Positions 1-9,092 are shown, numbered from the stretch's first letter. The stretch is 64,000 bases of DNA from Streptomyces tuirus (GCA_018195615.1 JAGTPG010000002.1:5077501-5141500); one strand, 5' to 3'. A program made the numbers and translations. Notes: generated by a model from the sequence alone, not told the origin.

Positions 1-1792
1 AGGGGGAGGGAGAGGGTTCTGGACGACTCGTTCGTCATCGCGCCCAGGTACCAGGTGGAGCCGTCCCGGCGGGCGACGGCGATGTACTCGCCGATCGCAC
101 CGGCGAGGGTGTGGCTCTCGTCCCACGTGACCGGGACGGCGTTGAACCAGGGCAGCCCGGGCCAGTTGGCCGGGTTGCTGTACTTGGACGGCTTGTCGTA
201 CCAGAAGAGGAAGTTGAGCGGCTGGTAGTAGACCGCGGCCATGGCCATCTGGTGGGCGTTGGTCGTCTTGTCGCGGGACTGGCCGTAGCAGATCGTGTAG
301 TCCATCGGGCCGCCGACGTTGCGGGCGAACGGCAGCGTCACGTTGTGCGTGGCCGTCGGGAACTGCTCGTTGCCGCGGACGCCCTCCAGGCTGATCCAGT
401 TCGGGTAGGTCCGCTCGTAGCCGAACGGCCGTACGTCGTCATGCATGTCGATCAGCAGCTCGTACTGGGCGGCCGTCTTCGCCCAGTCGATGATCTGGTT
501 GGTCATCGACTGCGTGCCGTCGTTGATGAAGCCGAGTTTGATGCCCCGCACGCCCCAGCTCTTGTACAGGCCGAAGAGGGAGTCGGCGTCGGTCAGCGCG
601 AGCCGGTTGACGTAGAGGAAGACGCCGATGCCCTTGCTCGTGGCGTACGAGATGACGGAGGGGAGGTCGATCGCGGGGATCGGCCGGGTCGCGTCGGGCG
701 TGGTGAACTCGGGCCCGTACCAGCCGGCGTCGTACTCGATGTACTCCAGCCCCCGGGCCACGGCGAAGTCGACGCCCTGGAGTCCGGCCGCGGTGGTGAG
801 TTCGCAGCGGAAGACCTTGCCGGGCTTGATCCACGAGGTGTCGGGGAGGGCGTTCGGTGGCGCCAGGTTGAGCACCAGATCGGCGTTGTCCACGAGTTCG
901 GCATGGCTGGAGCCGATCACCACCGCGCGCCAGGGTGTGGCGAAGGGCGTGGTGACGGTGGAGGTGGTCTCCACCGGGCCGGTGCCGCGGGCGGTGTGCT
1001 CCATGAGGAACGCGGATAGGGTGTGGGGCTCGCCGTCGACCGAACCGAGCATCAGCCGGGGTAGTCCACCCGGGAGGACTCACAGACGCAGGCGATGAGC
1101 CCGTCGCCGAGCGTGGCGGTCAGGGGCAGGTCGGTCAGGGGGCCGTTGTCGGTGGTGGAGGTGCCGGTGACCGGTATGGAGCCCGGTGCCACCGGCTCGT
1201 AGGCGTTCTCGTCGCGGGCGCTGTAGACGGTCGTGCCGTCCGGGAAGACGAACGTCGTCAGTTCGTCGGCGATGGTGGCCGTGCCGTCGTCGAGGAGGAG
1301 GTAGCGCAGCGCGACGCCCGTCTTGTAGGCGCGGACCTGGACGCCGAACCGGATCCCGGTGGCCCGGTCCGTCAGGTCCCAGCCCTGCTCCTGGTAGTGG
1401 TCGGTGACGGTCGCGTCGCGGCCGTAGACCGGGGTCCAGGTGGTGCGGAGGGTGCGGTGCCGGTGGCCGGTCACCTCGACATCGTTGCCGAGGACCGTGC
1501 CGTCGCTCAGCCCGAGGCCCAGGACCGAGGTGCCGATCACGGTCCTGCCACCCCGCCGCGCCGACCAGCGGAGCGCTCCGTCCACCACGGACAGGGTGAT
1601 GGATGTGCCGCCCATGAAGGCCGTCACGCTCGCCGGACGGTCCGGACGGTCCGGTCGGCTGTTCGCGGCGTGGGCCGGACCGGACACGGTGATCCCTGCC
1701 GCGGCCAGCCCGGCGGTGACGGCGGCGCTCTTCAGCACCACCCGGCGGGACGTCGGCCCCTGTTGCTCTCCTGGCGTTCTGGTCGGGCTCAT
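1..1792 (-). CDS. Glycoside hydrolase family 97 protein, Tat-exported, frameshifted and cut by the left edge
   Basis: Predicted secreted alpha-glycosidase of the GH97 type (family members are alpha-glucosidases or alpha-galactosidases). The ATG at 1792 has GAGAGGGG about 8 bases upstream; a TTG at 1813 in the same frame is less likely. Residues 1-35 form a Tat signal (SRRVVLK, hydrophobic stretch, AHA). The beta-sandwich N-terminal domain follows, then a TIM barrel with YIEYDAGWYG and GIKLGFI; the barrel end carries TYPNW..LEGVRGNE, the usual GH97 catalytic-site region. The reading frame breaks at the G run 1058-1061: one extra base turns a stop after VDYPG into VDYPRLML, which continues the fold. 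The C-terminus lies outside the window. The substrate cannot be told from sequence. The strand residue that is Asp in many retaining members reads Gly here, which may favour an inverting mechanism (inference). Confidence 0.85.
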
Positions 1793-1877
1793 CGCGCGGA
1801 CCCCTCTCGACAAACAGGTAGTAACCGTTTTCCGCCGTGCAAGTTGTATGTGCTGCCGTGCGGGCGGTCAAGACCCG

Positions 1878-1922
1878 CGGAACCCCGGACTTCCCGTCCG
1901 GCGCGGGACGTCCGGGGTTCCG
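1878..1922 (-). terminator. Long hairpin between the hydrolase remnant and GH97
   Basis: A perfect 13-bp inverted repeat (arms 1878-1890 and 1910-1922, CGGAACCCCGGAC and its complement) encloses a loop that itself can pair TCCCG with CGGGA. It lies just after the stop of the remnant at 1944 and before the GH97 start, so it most likely ends leftward transcription. There is no T tract, which is common for Streptomyces terminators. Confidence 0.6.
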
Positions 1923-1943
1923 GTGAGGGGATGCGGGGGTGGC

Positions 1944-2243
1944 TCAGCGCATGTCGCCGAGGCGTTCGAGCCGGTCGTCGACGCCGTGGCGGAGTTCGCC
2001 GAGCGTCGTGCCGGGCGGGGCCACCTTCGGCGTGGCGGACGGCGGCTGGGTCTCGTCCGCGCAGGCCGTGCCGCGTGCGGGCACCTTCAGGTCCACGAGG
2101 TAGCTCGTGACGGCGTCCGTCGCGCAGACGCTGCGCCCGAACGCGGTGTGCCCCTCGACCTTGAAGGTGAGCAGCCGGCCGTTGTCCAGCGTCAACCGGC
2201 GGTAGCTGCCGTGGTGTTCACACGGAGACCCGCGGGGCGGTGG
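1944..2243 (-). pseudogene. C-terminal remnant of a TAP-like alpha/beta hydrolase (peptidase S33 type)
   Basis: The frame directly after the stop codon of the VOC gene reads EHHGSYRRLTLDNG, then GHTAFGRSVCATDAVTSYLVD and PARGTACADE, which is the characteristic C-terminal TAP-like domain of secreted tripeptidyl aminopeptidase-type hydrolases (GHT.FG.S.C, Y.., P..GT.C). The alpha/beta core, the Ser nucleophile and a signal peptide are all absent, and the sequence upstream is the intact VOC gene. About 90 residues remain of a normal protein of roughly 480-530. It is not expected to be active. The final approximately 25 residues are acidic and basic rich and may be partly random. Confidence 0.7.
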
Positions 2244-2678
2244 TCAGTCGAGACAGAACTCGTTGCCCTCGATGTCCTGCATCACGATGCACGACTCGTT
2301 GACGCCGTCGGCCGGCAGCGTTCGCACGTGTGCCGCGCCGAGTTCGACCAGTCGGGCGCATTCGGCCTCCAGCACGGCCAGGCGCTCATCACCCTCGAGT
2401 CCGGTGCCGGCCCGCACGCACAGATGGACCCGATTCTTGACGACCTTGCCTTCGGGCACGCGCTGGAAGAGCAGTCGCGGGGCCACGCCTGAGGGATCGA
2501 CGCAGGCGAACCACTTGCCCTGTTCCTCGGGCGGCAACGATCGATCGAAATCCTCCCAAGTCGCGAACCCCTCCGGCGGCGGCGGTACGACGTACCCCAA
2601 CACCTCGCACCAGAAGCGAGCTACGCGCTCGGGTTCCGCGCAGTCGAAGGTGACCTGGAATTCTTTGACCGATGCCAT
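2244..2678 (-). CDS. VOC family (glyoxalase-like) protein
   Basis: A 144-residue protein of the vicinal-oxygen-chelate fold, with two beta-alpha-beta-beta-beta modules. The start VKEFQVTFDCAEPERVARFWCEVLGY and the end QDIEGNEFCLD are typical of the small single-domain glyoxalase-like proteins of actinomycetes (FDC.DP..LA.FW...LGY; DPEGNEFC). The ATG at 2678 is the natural start. The His/Glu metal ligands of true glyoxalase I are only partly visible, so the reaction is unknown; related proteins act on small electrophiles or bind antibiotics. Divergent from the alpha/beta hydrolase at 2780. A second, more diverged member lies at 15200. Confidence 0.85.
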   Translation of the reverse strand: MASVKEFQVTFDCAEPERVARFWCEVLGYVVPPPPEGFATWEDFDRSLPPEEQGKWFACVDPSGVAPRLLFQRVPEGKVVKNRVHLCVRAGTGLEGDERLAVLEAECARLVELGAAHVRTLPADGVNESCIVMQDIEGNEFCLD

Positions 2679-2707
2679 CGGGCCACCGTAGCAGCGTGAT
2701 TCCGCTG

Positions 2708-2738
2708 CTCAATTCCTTTTTCCGGTGGGCCAATTGAG
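2708..2738. promoter_or_regulatory. Inverted repeat in the divergent VOC / hydrolase promoter region
   Basis: CTCAATT (2708-2714) and AATTGAG (2732-2738) form a perfect 7-bp inverted repeat with a 17-base spacer in the only AT-rich part of the 101-bp intergenic region between two divergent genes. The layout suits a dimeric repressor or activator site acting on both promoters. No regulator gene adjoins it. Confidence 0.35.
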
Positions 2739-2779
2739 TAGAACACGGCGTCCGGGAGTGTTCGTCGGCTTATGGTCGC

Positions 2780-3649
2780 GTGGTGAGCAGACAGATACAG
2801 CAACCGACCTTCGTCCTGGTCCACGGCGCCTTCGCGAACTCCTTCTCCCTGGCGCCGCTCCAGGCGGAACTGGGCCTCCTCGGGCACCGTTCGGTCGCCG
2901 TCGACCTGCCCGGGCACGGCTTCGGGGCGACGTACACCCGCGCGTACCAGGCACCGCAGGATGCGGAAGGCCTCGCCTCCGCCCCTGGTTCGATCAAGGG
3001 CGTCACGCTCGCCGACAACGCCGCGCACCTCATCGGGATCCTGGAACGGGCCGAGCGGAACGGCCCCGTCATCCTCGTCGCCCACAGCCGCGGCGGCGTC
3101 ACGGCCACGGCGGCGGCCAACGCGCGGCCGGACCTGATCGACCGGATCGTCTACGTCGCCGCCTGGTGCCCGGTCGACCTCGACGTCGCCGCCTACTACG
3201 CCGAGCCGGAGATGGCCACCGTCGACGCCTCGTCACTGGCGCTGGCGATGGTCGGCGACCCCGCGGAACTCGGCCTGCTCCGCGTCAACTTCCGCACCGC
3301 CGACCCGAACGCCCTCGCGGCACTCAAAGCGGCCTTCCTCGCCGACGGCACCGACGAGGAGTTCCTGACCTTCCTCAACACCTTCCAGCCCGACGAGAAC
3401 CTGGACGCCGGCACCTCCGACGACCGGGCGCGGGCCGCGACCTGGGGCCGCATCCCGAAGACCTTCGTCCGGCTGTCCGACGACGCGAGCATGCCGCTCG
3501 CCATGCAGGACCGGCTGATCCGTGAGGGCAACGCGCTGACCCCGGACAATCCGTACGACGTCCGCACGCTCGCAGGCAGCCATCTGAAGTGGCTGGTCGA
3601 CCCGGCGCCGGCGGCCCTGGTGCTGGGGGAGCTCGCCGCGCTCGTCTAG
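2780..3649 (+). CDS. Alpha/beta hydrolase
   Basis: A 289-residue cytoplasmic alpha/beta hydrolase. It has the oxyanion strand FVLVHGAFANSFS (residues 11-23), the nucleophile elbow HSRGG with Ser near residue 103, and a late GSH with its His near residue 271. The layout, with the opening VLVHGA and a C-terminal AGSHLKWLVDP, matches the esterase/salicylate-esterase-like (HNL-type) subgroup. The start is a GTG at 2780 or the adjoining GTG at 2783. There is no signal peptide. It is monocistronic and divergent from the VOC gene. The substrate is unknown. Confidence 0.85.
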   Translation: MVSRQIQQPTFVLVHGAFANSFSLAPLQAELGLLGHRSVAVDLPGHGFGATYTRAYQAPQDAEGLASAPGSIKGVTLADNAAHLIGILERAERNGPVILVAHSRGGVTATAAANARPDLIDRIVYVAAWCPVDLDVAAYYAEPEMATVDASSLALAMVGDPAELGLLRVNFRTADPNALAALKAAFLADGTDEEFLTFLNTFQPDENLDAGTSDDRARAATWGRIPKTFVRLSDDASMPLAMQDRLIREGNALTPDNPYDVRTLAGSHLKWLVDPAPAALVLGELAALV

Positions 3650-3699
3650 GCCCGGACGGTCCCGGCGGGGCGCGTACGCGATCGGTGTCCTGCCCGGAC

Positions 3700-4260
3700 T
3701 CAGCCGATGCGAGCGCACAGGTCGTCCGCCGTCCCGTGGAGGAGGCGTACGTCCTTGTAACCTGCGGGGCTGATGTCCATGGTGTAGACGCCGTCGACGA
3801 TGTACAGGCCGCGCGGCAGACTGCCCTGGCCCTCTCCGACACCGACGAGCACCGGCCCGTGCACGGCCCAGAGCTGTGAGCCGTCGCGCCGGTGCTCGAC
3901 GATCGCCGAGCCGCCGGCGTCGGCGTCGTAGGCGGCGCCGGTGTCGGTGTTCGTGACGCGTACGACGAGGTCGCCCCGGTACGCGACCCGGTGCACGGAA
4001 CCGTCGGGGTGGGTGCTCAGCACCCGCCGCGTCACCTCGTCCACGACGGGCTCGCCGTGCACGGGGAAGTCGCAGCGGACGCCGGCGGCCACGTCCCAGG
4101 GCGCGGAGGGTGCCGGTTCCCAGCCGGTGGCGGCCTCGCGGGTGGCCTCGCGGGCGCCCTCGAAAGTGGCCTCGGGAGTGGCCTGGGGGGCGGCTGATGC
4201 GGACTGCGCGCCCAGCAGCAGGGCGGTGACAGCGAGAGTCGTGAGGGCTGTCCGGCGCAT
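3700..4260 (-). CDS. Secreted hypothetical protein
   Basis: A 186-residue protein beginning with a classical Sec signal peptide (MRRTALTTLAVTALLLG..SASA, cleavage near residue 23), then an Ala/Glu/Thr-rich linker with repeated ATxEA units, then a globular beta-rich domain with two Cys (VRCDFPV, DLCARIG) that may form a disulfide. The ATG at 4260 has an ideal GAGGAGAACC ribosome site; an in-frame start at 4326 is further upstream and lacks one. This kind of small exported beta protein is common in Streptomyces and has no assigned function. It is divergent from the SARP-CGNR regulator. Confidence 0.75.
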   Translation of the reverse strand: MRRTALTTLAVTALLLGAQSASAAPQATPEATFEGAREATREAATGWEPAPSAPWDVAAGVRCDFPVHGEPVVDEVTRRVLSTHPDGSVHRVAYRGDLVVRVTNTDTGAAYDADAGGSAIVEHRRDGSQLWAVHGPVLVGVGEGQGSLPRGLYIVDGVYTMDISPAGYKDVRLLHGTADDLCARIG

Positions 4261-4380
4261 GGTTCTCCTCGGATGAGTGTGGTGGGGGAGGTTCGGGCCG
4301 TCAGTCTCGTCCCGGTTCCTGACCAAAGCCTCACCATCCCCGGCGCGGGGCGGGACCCGCCATTACGCTGCCGGACAGTC

Positions 4381-5715
4381 ATGGAGTTCCAACTGCTCGG
4401 TCCGTTCGCCGCCCGCCACGAGGGGCGGCAGGTGCTGCTGGGCAGCCGCCGCCAGGAGCGGTGTCTGCTGGCCGTCCTGCTGCTGCACGCGGACCGGGCC
4501 GTCACCACCGACCGCCTCATCGACCTGCTGTGGGACGGCACCCCGCCCGCCTCCGCCCGGGCCACCGTCCACACTTATGTCGGCCGCCTGCGCGCCGCGC
4601 TCCGGCCGTACGGGGTGTCGGTCGAGACCCGGCACGACGGCTACGCCGTCGAGGGGGACGGCCACGTCGTCGACGCGCGGGAGTTCACCGCCCTGGTGGG
4701 GCAGGCGGCGGACGCCCGCGATCCGGTGGAGCGGGTCGGCCACTACGACCGTGCACTCGGGCTGTGGCGCGGCCCGCTGCTCGCGGACGTCGCCGACGAC
4801 CGGCTGCGGGCCCGGCTCGGCGGCAGCCTCGCCGAACTGCGGCTGTCCGCCCTGGAGATGCGGGCGGAAGCCCAGCTCAGCACGGGTGCGCACCACCGTG
4901 TCGTGACGGACCTGGCCCCGCTGATCGAGGAGCACCCGACGCGGGAACGGCTGGTCGCCGCCCGGATGACCGCCCTGTACCGCGAGGGGCGCCAGGCCGA
5001 AGCGCTCCAGTTGTACCTCGATACGCGGAGGGTGCTGGTCGAGGAACTCGGCATCGAGCCGGGCGCCGCGTTGCGCACCCTGCACGAACGCGTGCTGCGC
5101 GCCGACCCCCGGCTGGACCGGCCCGGGCCCGTCTACGCGGTGCGGGTCCACGACCAGTGGCTGCCGTGGAGCACGAGCGGACATCCCGCACTTGAGTTCT
5201 GCAACACCTACGCCGGGTGGGGCGGGGACCGGCTGCCCGGGTCGGAGTGGCTGCGCGACTACGCCACGCTCGCCGTCTGGGCCGGCCACCTCGACCTGAT
5301 CGAGGAGCGGCAGGTCACCCTGCTGCGGGAAGAGGCCCTGCGGCAGCCGGACGATGCCGCCCTCGCCCTCGACGAGGCCCGGCGGTTCCGTACGGACCTG
5401 TACGCCTGCCTGACCGATCCACAGGACGGCCGGGCCTTCAAGGCGGTGGCCGCCGGGGTCGAGGAGGCCGCGCGGCTCTCCGTCTTCACGCGAGGCGAGG
5501 ACGGCCTCGGACGCTGGCAGCCGTCGCCCTCCTCCGGTCTGCGGCTCCCCGTCCGCGCGGTGGCCCACAGCGCGGCCGAACTGCTCGCCGACCCCCGCCG
5601 CTTCACTGTCCGCGGCTGCCCCAGCCGGGACTGCGGCTGGCTGTTCCTGGACGAGAGCGGTCGGCGCAGGTGGTGCAGCCTGGCGACGTGCGGGGCGAAG
5701 CGGACGGCCGGCTGA
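4381..5715 (+). CDS. SARP-type transcriptional regulator fused to ABATE/CGNR zinc-finger domain
   Basis: A 444-residue regulator. Residues 1-95 are the OmpR-like winged helix of AfsR/SARP activators (FQLLGPFAA, LIDLLWDG, VHTYVGRLR). Residues about 96-240 are the helical BTAD domain (DAREFTALV, LYREGRQAEALQLY, LVEELGIEPGAALR). Residues about 255-400 resemble ABATE (ALEFCNTYAGW), the ligand-like domain that normally precedes CGNR fingers. The end is a CGNR finger: CPSRDCGWLFLDESG, then WCSLATCGAK, with four Cys retained but the CGNR signature reading CGAK. SARP and CGNR proteins usually stand alone, so this combines two DNA-binding modules in one chain. A leucine-rich linker is absent. Start chosen at the ATG that begins the winged helix. 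Target genes are unknown; neighbours suggest no antibiotic cluster. Confidence 0.85.
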   Translation: MEFQLLGPFAARHEGRQVLLGSRRQERCLLAVLLLHADRAVTTDRLIDLLWDGTPPASARATVHTYVGRLRAALRPYGVSVETRHDGYAVEGDGHVVDAREFTALVGQAADARDPVERVGHYDRALGLWRGPLLADVADDRLRARLGGSLAELRLSALEMRAEAQLSTGAHHRVVTDLAPLIEEHPTRERLVAARMTALYREGRQAEALQLYLDTRRVLVEELGIEPGAALRTLHERVLRADPRLDRPGPVYAVRVHDQWLPWSTSGHPALEFCNTYAGWGGDRLPGSEWLRDYATLAVWAGHLDLIEERQVTLLREEALRQPDDAALALDEARRFRTDLYACLTDPQDGRAFKAVAAGVEEAARLSVFTRGEDGLGRWQPSPSSGLRLPVRAVAHSAAELLADPRRFTVRGCPSRDCGWLFLDESGRRRWCSLATCGAKRTAG

Positions 5716-5725
5716 ACCCTGGGCG

Positions 5726-6705
5726 TCAAACGGCTGAGGCGTTCCGGAGCGGCCGGAACCGGTCCGTCGCCGCCACCACCGCCGCCGTCGTGGCGTCCCC
5801 CGACAGCCCGTGCCCTTCCTCCCCGATCAGCACGAGCTCCGCGTCCGGCCACACTCGGGCCAGCCGCCACGCGACGTCGGGAGGCCCGCTGATGTCCATC
5901 CGCCCGTGGATCATCACGCCGGGAATGCCGGCGAGCTTCCCGGCGTCCCGCAGCAGCGCCCCGTCCTCCAGGAAACCGGCGTGCCGCCAGTAGTGCGTGA
6001 CGAGGCGGGCGAAACGCAGCCGGAAGCGCGGGTCCCGGTAACGGGGATCGGGCCGGTGCCCGGGGTGGGTGGAGACATGCACGTCCTCCCACCGGCACCA
6101 CTCCCGCGCGGCCCGCTCCCGTACCCCCGGCTCGGGGTCGGCGAGCATCCTGGCGTACGCGTCGACCAGGCTCCCGTCCCGCTCCCGCTCGGGACGGTGT
6201 CGCGGAACCGGGCCCACTCCTCCGGGAAGATCCGGCCCATGTCCCGGGTGACCCACTCCACCTCACGGCGCGTGGTGTTGGTGACGCTGAAGAGGACCAG
6301 CTCGGAGACACGTGCGGGGTGCTGCTCGGCGTAGGCCAGCGCGAGGGTCACGCCCCAGGAGCCGCCGAGGACCAGCCACTCCTCGATGCCGAGGTGCTGC
6401 CGCAGCAGTTCGATGTCCGCGATCAGGTGGTGTGTGGTGTTGGCCGCGAGTGACGTCTCCGGATCGGCGGCGTCCGGGGTGCTCCGGCCGCACCCGCGCT
6501 GGTCGAACAGCACGATGCGGTACGCCGAGGGGTCGAACAGCCGACGCCAGAACGGTCCCGCCCCGGAGCCGGGCCCGCCGTGCAGGACGACGGCCGCCTT
6601 GCCCGCGGGATTCCCGCAGCTCTCCCAGTACACGCGGTTGCCGTCACCGACGTCGAGCATGCCGTGCTCGTACGGCTCGATGCCGGCGGGATGGAGCCCG
6701 GCCAT
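5726..6705 (-). CDS. Prolyl aminopeptidase (proline iminopeptidase), frameshifted
   Basis: Cytoplasmic alpha/beta-hydrolase peptidase that removes N-terminal proline. The 326-residue reconstructed protein has VVLHGGPGSG (oxyanion loop), FDQRGCGRS, the nucleophile elbow GGSWG, HGRMDISGP with the acid Asp, and GEEGHG with the catalytic His, all hallmarks of peptidase family S33 prolyl aminopeptidases. The ATG at 6705 has GGAGGGCACAG upstream. The frame breaks near 6188-6193; adding one base gives TVPERERDGSLVDAY and continues a normal protein. The gene is divergent from the MarR regulator and shares its palindromic promoter region, so repression by MarR is likely. Confidence 0.88.
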
Positions 6706-6729
6706 GTGCTGTGCCCTCCAGACGGATAC

Positions 6730-6745
6730 CTAACAGCGCTGTTAG
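6730..6745. promoter_or_regulatory. 16-bp perfect palindrome, probable MarR operator
   Basis: CTAACAGCGCTGTTAG is a perfect palindrome lying between the divergent prolyl aminopeptidase (start 6705) and MarR gene (start 6755). Size, symmetry and location fit a MarR-family dimer site; it ends only 9 bases before the MarR start codon, so binding should block MarR transcription directly and probably that of the peptidase. Confidence 0.7.
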
Positions 6746-6754
6746 ATTAGCAGT

Positions 6755-7248
6755 GTGAATCATCCGGACCCGGTCGCCGTAGGGACGCTGCTCCGTCACG
6801 TCCTGGAACTCCTCGACGGTGACGTCGCCAAGGTCTACGAGGAGCAGGGCCTGCCCGAGTACCGGCCCCGCTTCTCCCCGGCCGTACGGACCCTCTTGGC
6901 CGAAGGCCCCCTCTCCGTACGCGACTTGGCCACGGCGACCGGCGTCACCCACTCGGCCGCGAGCCAGACGGCCGCCCAGATGGCCCGCGCGGGCCTGGTC
7001 ACCCACACCCCCGACCCACTGGACGCCCGCCGCCGGCTGATCGCCCTCACACCGAAGGCGCATGCGCTGCTGCCGCGGATCGAGGCGGAGTGGGAAGCGA
7101 CGGTCGCTGCGATGGAGGAGCTGGACGCCGAGCTCTCGACGCCGCTCGCGGAGCTGCTGACGGAGGTGACGGAGGCGGTGACCCGACGCCCGTTCCGGGA
7201 GCGGATCGCGGCGGCGCATCGGCGTCGAGCGGGGGGACCGGGGCGTGA
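6755..7248 (+). CDS. MarR family transcriptional regulator
   Basis: Winged-helix repressor-type protein, about 164 residues. Residues 40-110 form the HTH and wing (SPAVRTLLAEGPLSVRDLA, VTHSAASQTAAQMARAGLV, DPLDARRRLIALT). The GTG at 6755 has no Shine-Dalgarno and follows the operator at once, so the message may be leaderless. As written, the frame stays open to 7390 and would add 47 unlikely residues that overlap the next gene; one extra G in the run 7231-7236 gives a stop at 7246-7248 and a normal family length. It probably represses itself and the divergent peptidase. Confidence 0.8.
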
Positions 7249-7332
7249 CCGTGGGGCGGGGGGCGGTCCCGGGGTATGTGCTCGCACGGTGGCGCAGTTC
7301 CCCTCCGCGTGCGGCGTACGTACGGTGGCTGC

Positions 7333-8547
7333 GTGGCAAACGAAGACCTGGGGCGGACTCTGCGCCGCTTGCGCCGTCTGGCCTCCTTGACGCAAGAAGA
7401 ACTGGCAGAACGCTCCGATGTGTCGGTCGATGTGATCCGCCAGCTCGAACAGGGGCGGAAGCACTCGGCGCGCCTTCCCACCCTGCACGCGCTCGCCAAC
7501 GGTCTGGGCGTGGAGCTGACCACGCTGCTGGGCGATCCGCCTGCCGTCTCGTCCACAGGTGAGAACGACGGACCGCGCTTCGTGGCCGTGCGTCGCGCCA
7601 TCATGCCCGTGCTCTGGGGGCCGGAGCCGGAGTCACCGGGGCCGGACTTCTCGCTGGATCGGCTGCGCGAGCAGATCGCGGACGGCTGGACGCAGTATCA
7701 CGCGGCCGAGTTCGACTCGGTGATGAAGGCCCTGCCGGACCTGATCTCGGATGCGCGAACCGCCACGGCCGCGGAGAACGACGACGACCGCGGGGCCGCT
7801 TTCGCCGCCCTGGGCAAGGCACTTCAGCTCGCCGGACACGTCGCCGTGCGGATGGGCAAGACGGACCTCGCCCTGACGAGCCTGGAGCGCGCGATAGACG
7901 CTGCGGGGCAGTCCGGCGATCCGCTGCTCGTACCGATGATCGTCAACTCCACGGCATGGACGTACCAGCGGCAAGGCCGCCTCGAGGACGCGTTGAGCAT
8001 CGCGCTCCGTGCCGCAGCACTCATCGCGGAGGCGGAACTGACCCACACGGCCGACGGGCTCAAGGTGTGGGGCGCGCTGACCATGAGCGCCGCCACGTCC
8101 GCCGCGCGGAGCGGTGACTACGAGCGTGCGGCGGCGATGATGGAGACAGCGGAGAAGGAAGCGGCCCGGGTCTCCAAGTTGCCCGACGGTGGCGACAACC
8201 GCATGGTCAGCGTGTTCAGCCCGTCGTCGGTCCGTATCGAGCGCGTCCGGCTGGCTGTTCAGTACGGGCATCCCCACGACGCCCTGGCCCTGGCCAAGGG
8301 CATGCGGTTGAGCAAGGACACCCCGCCGTCATGGCGGACGTGGCTGCTGTTGGACGTGGCCCGGGCCCACACCGACACCGGGGACGCGGCCGGGGCTGTG
8401 AAGACCATGGAGTCCCTGCGCCGAGTGGCACCGACGTGGATGCAGCACCACACCTTGGCGGTGGCCATCGTGCGGGACTTGTGGGCACTTCCCAACCACC
8501 CTCCGGGCCTGCGCTCGTTGGCGGAGTTCCTCGGGGTCTGCGAATAA
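7333..8547 (+). CDS. XRE family regulator with TPR-like C-terminal region
   Basis: A 404-residue protein. Residues 1-65 are a helix-turn-helix of the Cro/CI type (LRRLRRLASLTQEELAERSDVSVDVIRQLEQGRK). The rest is a helical repeat region with TPR-like pairs (GKALQLAGHVAVRMGKTDLALTSLERAI; RQGRLEDALSIALRAAALI), the arrangement seen in many Streptomyces developmental and quorum-type XRE regulators. Start set at GTG 7333, where homology to the HTH begins; upstream in-frame starts would overlap the MarR gene. It precedes the ATPase gene at 8670 in the common XRE-plus-anti-sigma-ATPase pairing. Confidence 0.85.
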   Translation: MANEDLGRTLRRLRRLASLTQEELAERSDVSVDVIRQLEQGRKHSARLPTLHALANGLGVELTTLLGDPPAVSSTGENDGPRFVAVRRAIMPVLWGPEPESPGPDFSLDRLREQIADGWTQYHAAEFDSVMKALPDLISDARTATAAENDDDRGAAFAALGKALQLAGHVAVRMGKTDLALTSLERAIDAAGQSGDPLLVPMIVNSTAWTYQRQGRLEDALSIALRAAALIAEAELTHTADGLKVWGALTMSAATSAARSGDYERAAAMMETAEKEAARVSKLPDGGDNRMVSVFSPSSVRIERVRLAVQYGHPHDALALAKGMRLSKDTPPSWRTWLLLDVARAHTDTGDAAGAVKTMESLRRVAPTWMQHHTLAVAIVRDLWALPNHPPGLRSLAEFLGVCE

Positions 8548-8669
8548 CGTGGTGAAAGTGGGACGTTGCGCCCCTGTGAGCGGCCTCGGCATGCCGCTTA
8601 CATGAGGGACAACGCCCCGGCGACCGCACGACGGTCCCGGGCTCGGCCGACGCGAAAGAGCAGACCGGC

Positions 8670-9092
8670 ATGCCGCAACCTATGACGCAGGCGCGTCCCA
8701 CCGGCTGTCCCGGGTACAGCGAGACCCTGCCGCGCAAGAGCGCAAGTGTGAGCGCGGCCCGGCGCCTCGTGCGCGTCGCGCTGGCCGCCTGGGACCTGGA
8801 CGAGCTGGCCGACGATGCGGCTCTGATCGTCTCCGAGTTGGTGACCAACGCCGTACAGCACGCGCGATGCCGCTCCGTTCGCGTCGCGGTCACCCGGCCC
8901 GAGCCGACGCGGGTACGCATCGGCGTCGTGGACAGGTCCAAGCGGTTACCGGAATTACGGGAGCCACACCAAGGAGACGAGAGCGGGCGCGGTCTCGTGC
9001 TCGTCGGAGCGCTGGCCCAGGACTGGGGAACCGATCAGCTGCCGTGGGGCAAGCGGGTGTGGGCGGAGCTGCATGGTGAGGGACGCGGATGA
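8670..9092 (+). CDS. Anti-sigma-factor-like ATP-binding protein (HATPase)
   Basis: A 140-residue GHKL ATPase of the RsbW/SpoIIAB type. Visible are the N-box LIVSELVTNAVQHA (residues 51-64), the G1 box IGVVDRS (DxGxG degenerate) and ESGRGLVLVGALAQDWG. It lacks any receiver or membrane part, so it acts as a soluble kinase or partner-switch protein. In Streptomyces such genes occur in dozens and often sit beside an XRE regulator, as here (123 bases after it). The partner is unknown. Confidence 0.85.
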   Translation: MPQPMTQARPTGCPGYSETLPRKSASVSAARRLVRVALAAWDLDELADDAALIVSELVTNAVQHARCRSVRVAVTRPEPTRVRIGVVDRSKRLPELREPHQGDESGRGLVLVGALAQDWGTDQLPWGKRVWAELHGEGRG

